A stretch of DNA of 5,278 nt. Source: Patescibacteria group bacterium. Its GTDB lineage: Bacteria > Patescibacteriota > Patescibacteriia > UBA2591 > PGYQ01. The position numbers and the translations under genes were made by a program. The stretch spans positions 1 to 5,278 of the forward strand of contig JAGVFS010000002.1 of the NCBI GenBank assembly GCA_020057535.1. Reading direction: 5' to 3'. This document shows, in pieces, positions 4,743 through 5,278 of this stretch (position 1 is its first letter; the number at the start of each line of letters is the position of its first letter). The notes below the pieces were generated by a model that was not told the DNA's origin, searched no databases, and saw only the letters and a list, made by a program, of their open reading frames with translations.

Positions 4743-5278
4743 ATGTTCGAAATATGTATTTATGGTCGGGGGGGGCAGGGAGCAAAATCAGCCGCTCAAT
4801 TTATTGTTGAAGCGGCCCTAAAAGAAGGAAAATTTATTCAAGCTTTCCCAGAATATGGACCTGAAAGATCTGGCGCTCCTGTTGTCGCTTATGTTAGAAT
4901 TTCTGATCAAAAAATTTTAACTCACGAACCAATTTTGCGCCCAAAAGCAGTGTTAGTTTTGGATGAAGATTTAATTGAAACTATTGATATTACTAAGGGA
5001 TTAGAAAAAAATGGAATTTTAATAATTAATTCATCTAAAAAAAATAATGAAAATTTTAAACAATTTAATTTTGTTAAATATAAAATTAAATTTATAGACG
5101 CTTCAAAAATTGCTTTAGAATTTATTAAAAAAGATAAACCTAATACAGCAATGTTGGGCTTGTTAGTTAAAACAACCAAAATAATAAAATTAGAAAATTT
5201 AATTAAAGTTATTAAAGAATATTTTTTGGCTAAATTAGGAGAAAAAGAGGCAATGGCAAATGTAATGGCAATAATAGA
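4743..5278 (+). CDS. porG: 2-oxoacid:acceptor (pyruvate:ferredoxin) oxidoreductase gamma subunit, 3' end outside the window
   Basis: The frame is open to the window edge: 178 codons plus two bases. The gamma subunit is part of the complex that oxidatively decarboxylates pyruvate or another 2-oxoacid to acyl-CoA and passes electrons to ferredoxin. The N-terminus has the family's GRGGQGA loop (residues 8-14), then AAQFIVEAAL at 17-26 and the strongly conserved AFPEYGPERSGAPV at 34-47. Near the C-terminus PNTAMLG (133-139) is also typical. Gamma subunits are usually about 180-190 residues, so only a few are missing. The ATG at 4743 is right: the cluster of conserved residues begins five codons later and stops lie just upstream. 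The alpha, beta and delta subunits are not in view and would be expected downstream. The substrate could be pyruvate or another 2-oxoacid, so the symbol is provisional. Eight consecutive G (4768-4775) encode part of the Gly loop. The ferredoxin gene 212 bases upstream is the probable electron acceptor. Confidence 0.9.
   Translation, partial: MFEICIYGRGGQGAKSAAQFIVEAALKEGKFIQAFPEYGPERSGAPVVAYVRISDQKILTHEPILRPKAVLVLDEDLIETIDITKGLEKNGILIINSSKKNNENFKQFNFVKYKIKFIDASKIALEFIKKDKPNTAMLGLLVKTTKIIKLENLIKVIKEYFLAKLGEKEAMANVMAII

Noticed and set aside
4791..4816. GC-rich inverted repeat GCCGCT...AGCGGC inside the gamma-subunit gene
   Set aside because: The arms are the Ala-Ala codons of the conserved AAQ...EAAL segment, so protein constraint explains them.
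4922..5179. An 85-codon open frame on the minus strand
   Set aside because: It lies wholly inside the gamma-subunit gene on the other strand, and its translation is a hydrophobic low-complexity sequence with no family features; the + strand frame has clear conserved motifs.
1..5278. CRISPR array, tRNA, rRNA, insertion sequence or attachment site
   Set aside because: No regularly spaced repeats, cloverleaf-like segments, rRNA-like stretches, transposase or integrase frames are visible on either strand.
1..5278. Alternative genetic code with TGA as glycine
   Set aside because: TGA appears only as the terminal stop of two genes and never inside the frames, while glycine is encoded by ordinary GGN codons.

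Overview
The window comes from a strongly AT-rich, compact bacterial genome. All seven genes I can support lie on the + strand, with gaps of only a few to about 200 bases. The small single-cluster ferredoxin, the 2-oxoacid:ferredoxin oxidoreductase gamma subunit, the membrane-tethered PLD-like protein and the DUF6922-like/AbiEii-like pair together resemble Patescibacteria (Candidate Phyla Radiation, for example a Parcubacteria-type genome). This placement is an inference from gene style; no rRNA or other phylogenetic marker is present. TGA is a terminal stop in two genes and never occurs inside a frame, while glycine is written with GGN codons, so the Gracilibacteria/SR1 code (TGA = Gly) does not apply.

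Layout. Bases 66-3232 look like one transcription unit: a 14-segment polysaccharide/lipid-linked oligosaccharide flippase, a DJ-1/PfpI-family protein with a lipoprotein signal (19 bases later), and a two-HKD phospholipase-D-like protein with an N-terminal membrane anchor (11-base overlap). The junction of the last two is a tandem 7-base repeat. Bases 3233-3399 hold no gene but contain an AT-rich hairpin and candidate promoters, one of which would give an almost leaderless mRNA. Bases 3400-4282 encode a two-gene module with an 8-base overlap: a 91-residue DUF6922-like protein followed by a 204-residue AbiEii/AbiGii-type nucleotidyltransferase. This reads as a putative antitoxin-toxin pair. Bases 4309-4530 encode a ferredoxin of the Thermotoga single [4Fe-4S] type. 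Bases 4531-4742 are non-coding and carry a perfect 9-bp hairpin over the ferredoxin stop codon, a roughly 100-bp imperfect palindrome and an A/T-only hairpin next to a possible promoter. From 4743 to the window edge runs the almost complete gamma subunit of a pyruvate/2-oxoacid:ferredoxin oxidoreductase.

How the genes work together. The first three products are all predicted to act in or outside the membrane, suggesting an envelope-related operon. The ferredoxin is a plausible electron acceptor for the oxidoreductase that begins downstream, which would fit a fermentative anaerobe. The nucleotidyltransferase module between them looks like accessory cargo. None of the seven chosen starts has a recognisable Shine-Dalgarno sequence; the one well-placed purine-rich stretch in front of an ATG precedes an internal ATG of the DJ-1-like gene, which would yield a form without the lipoprotein signal.
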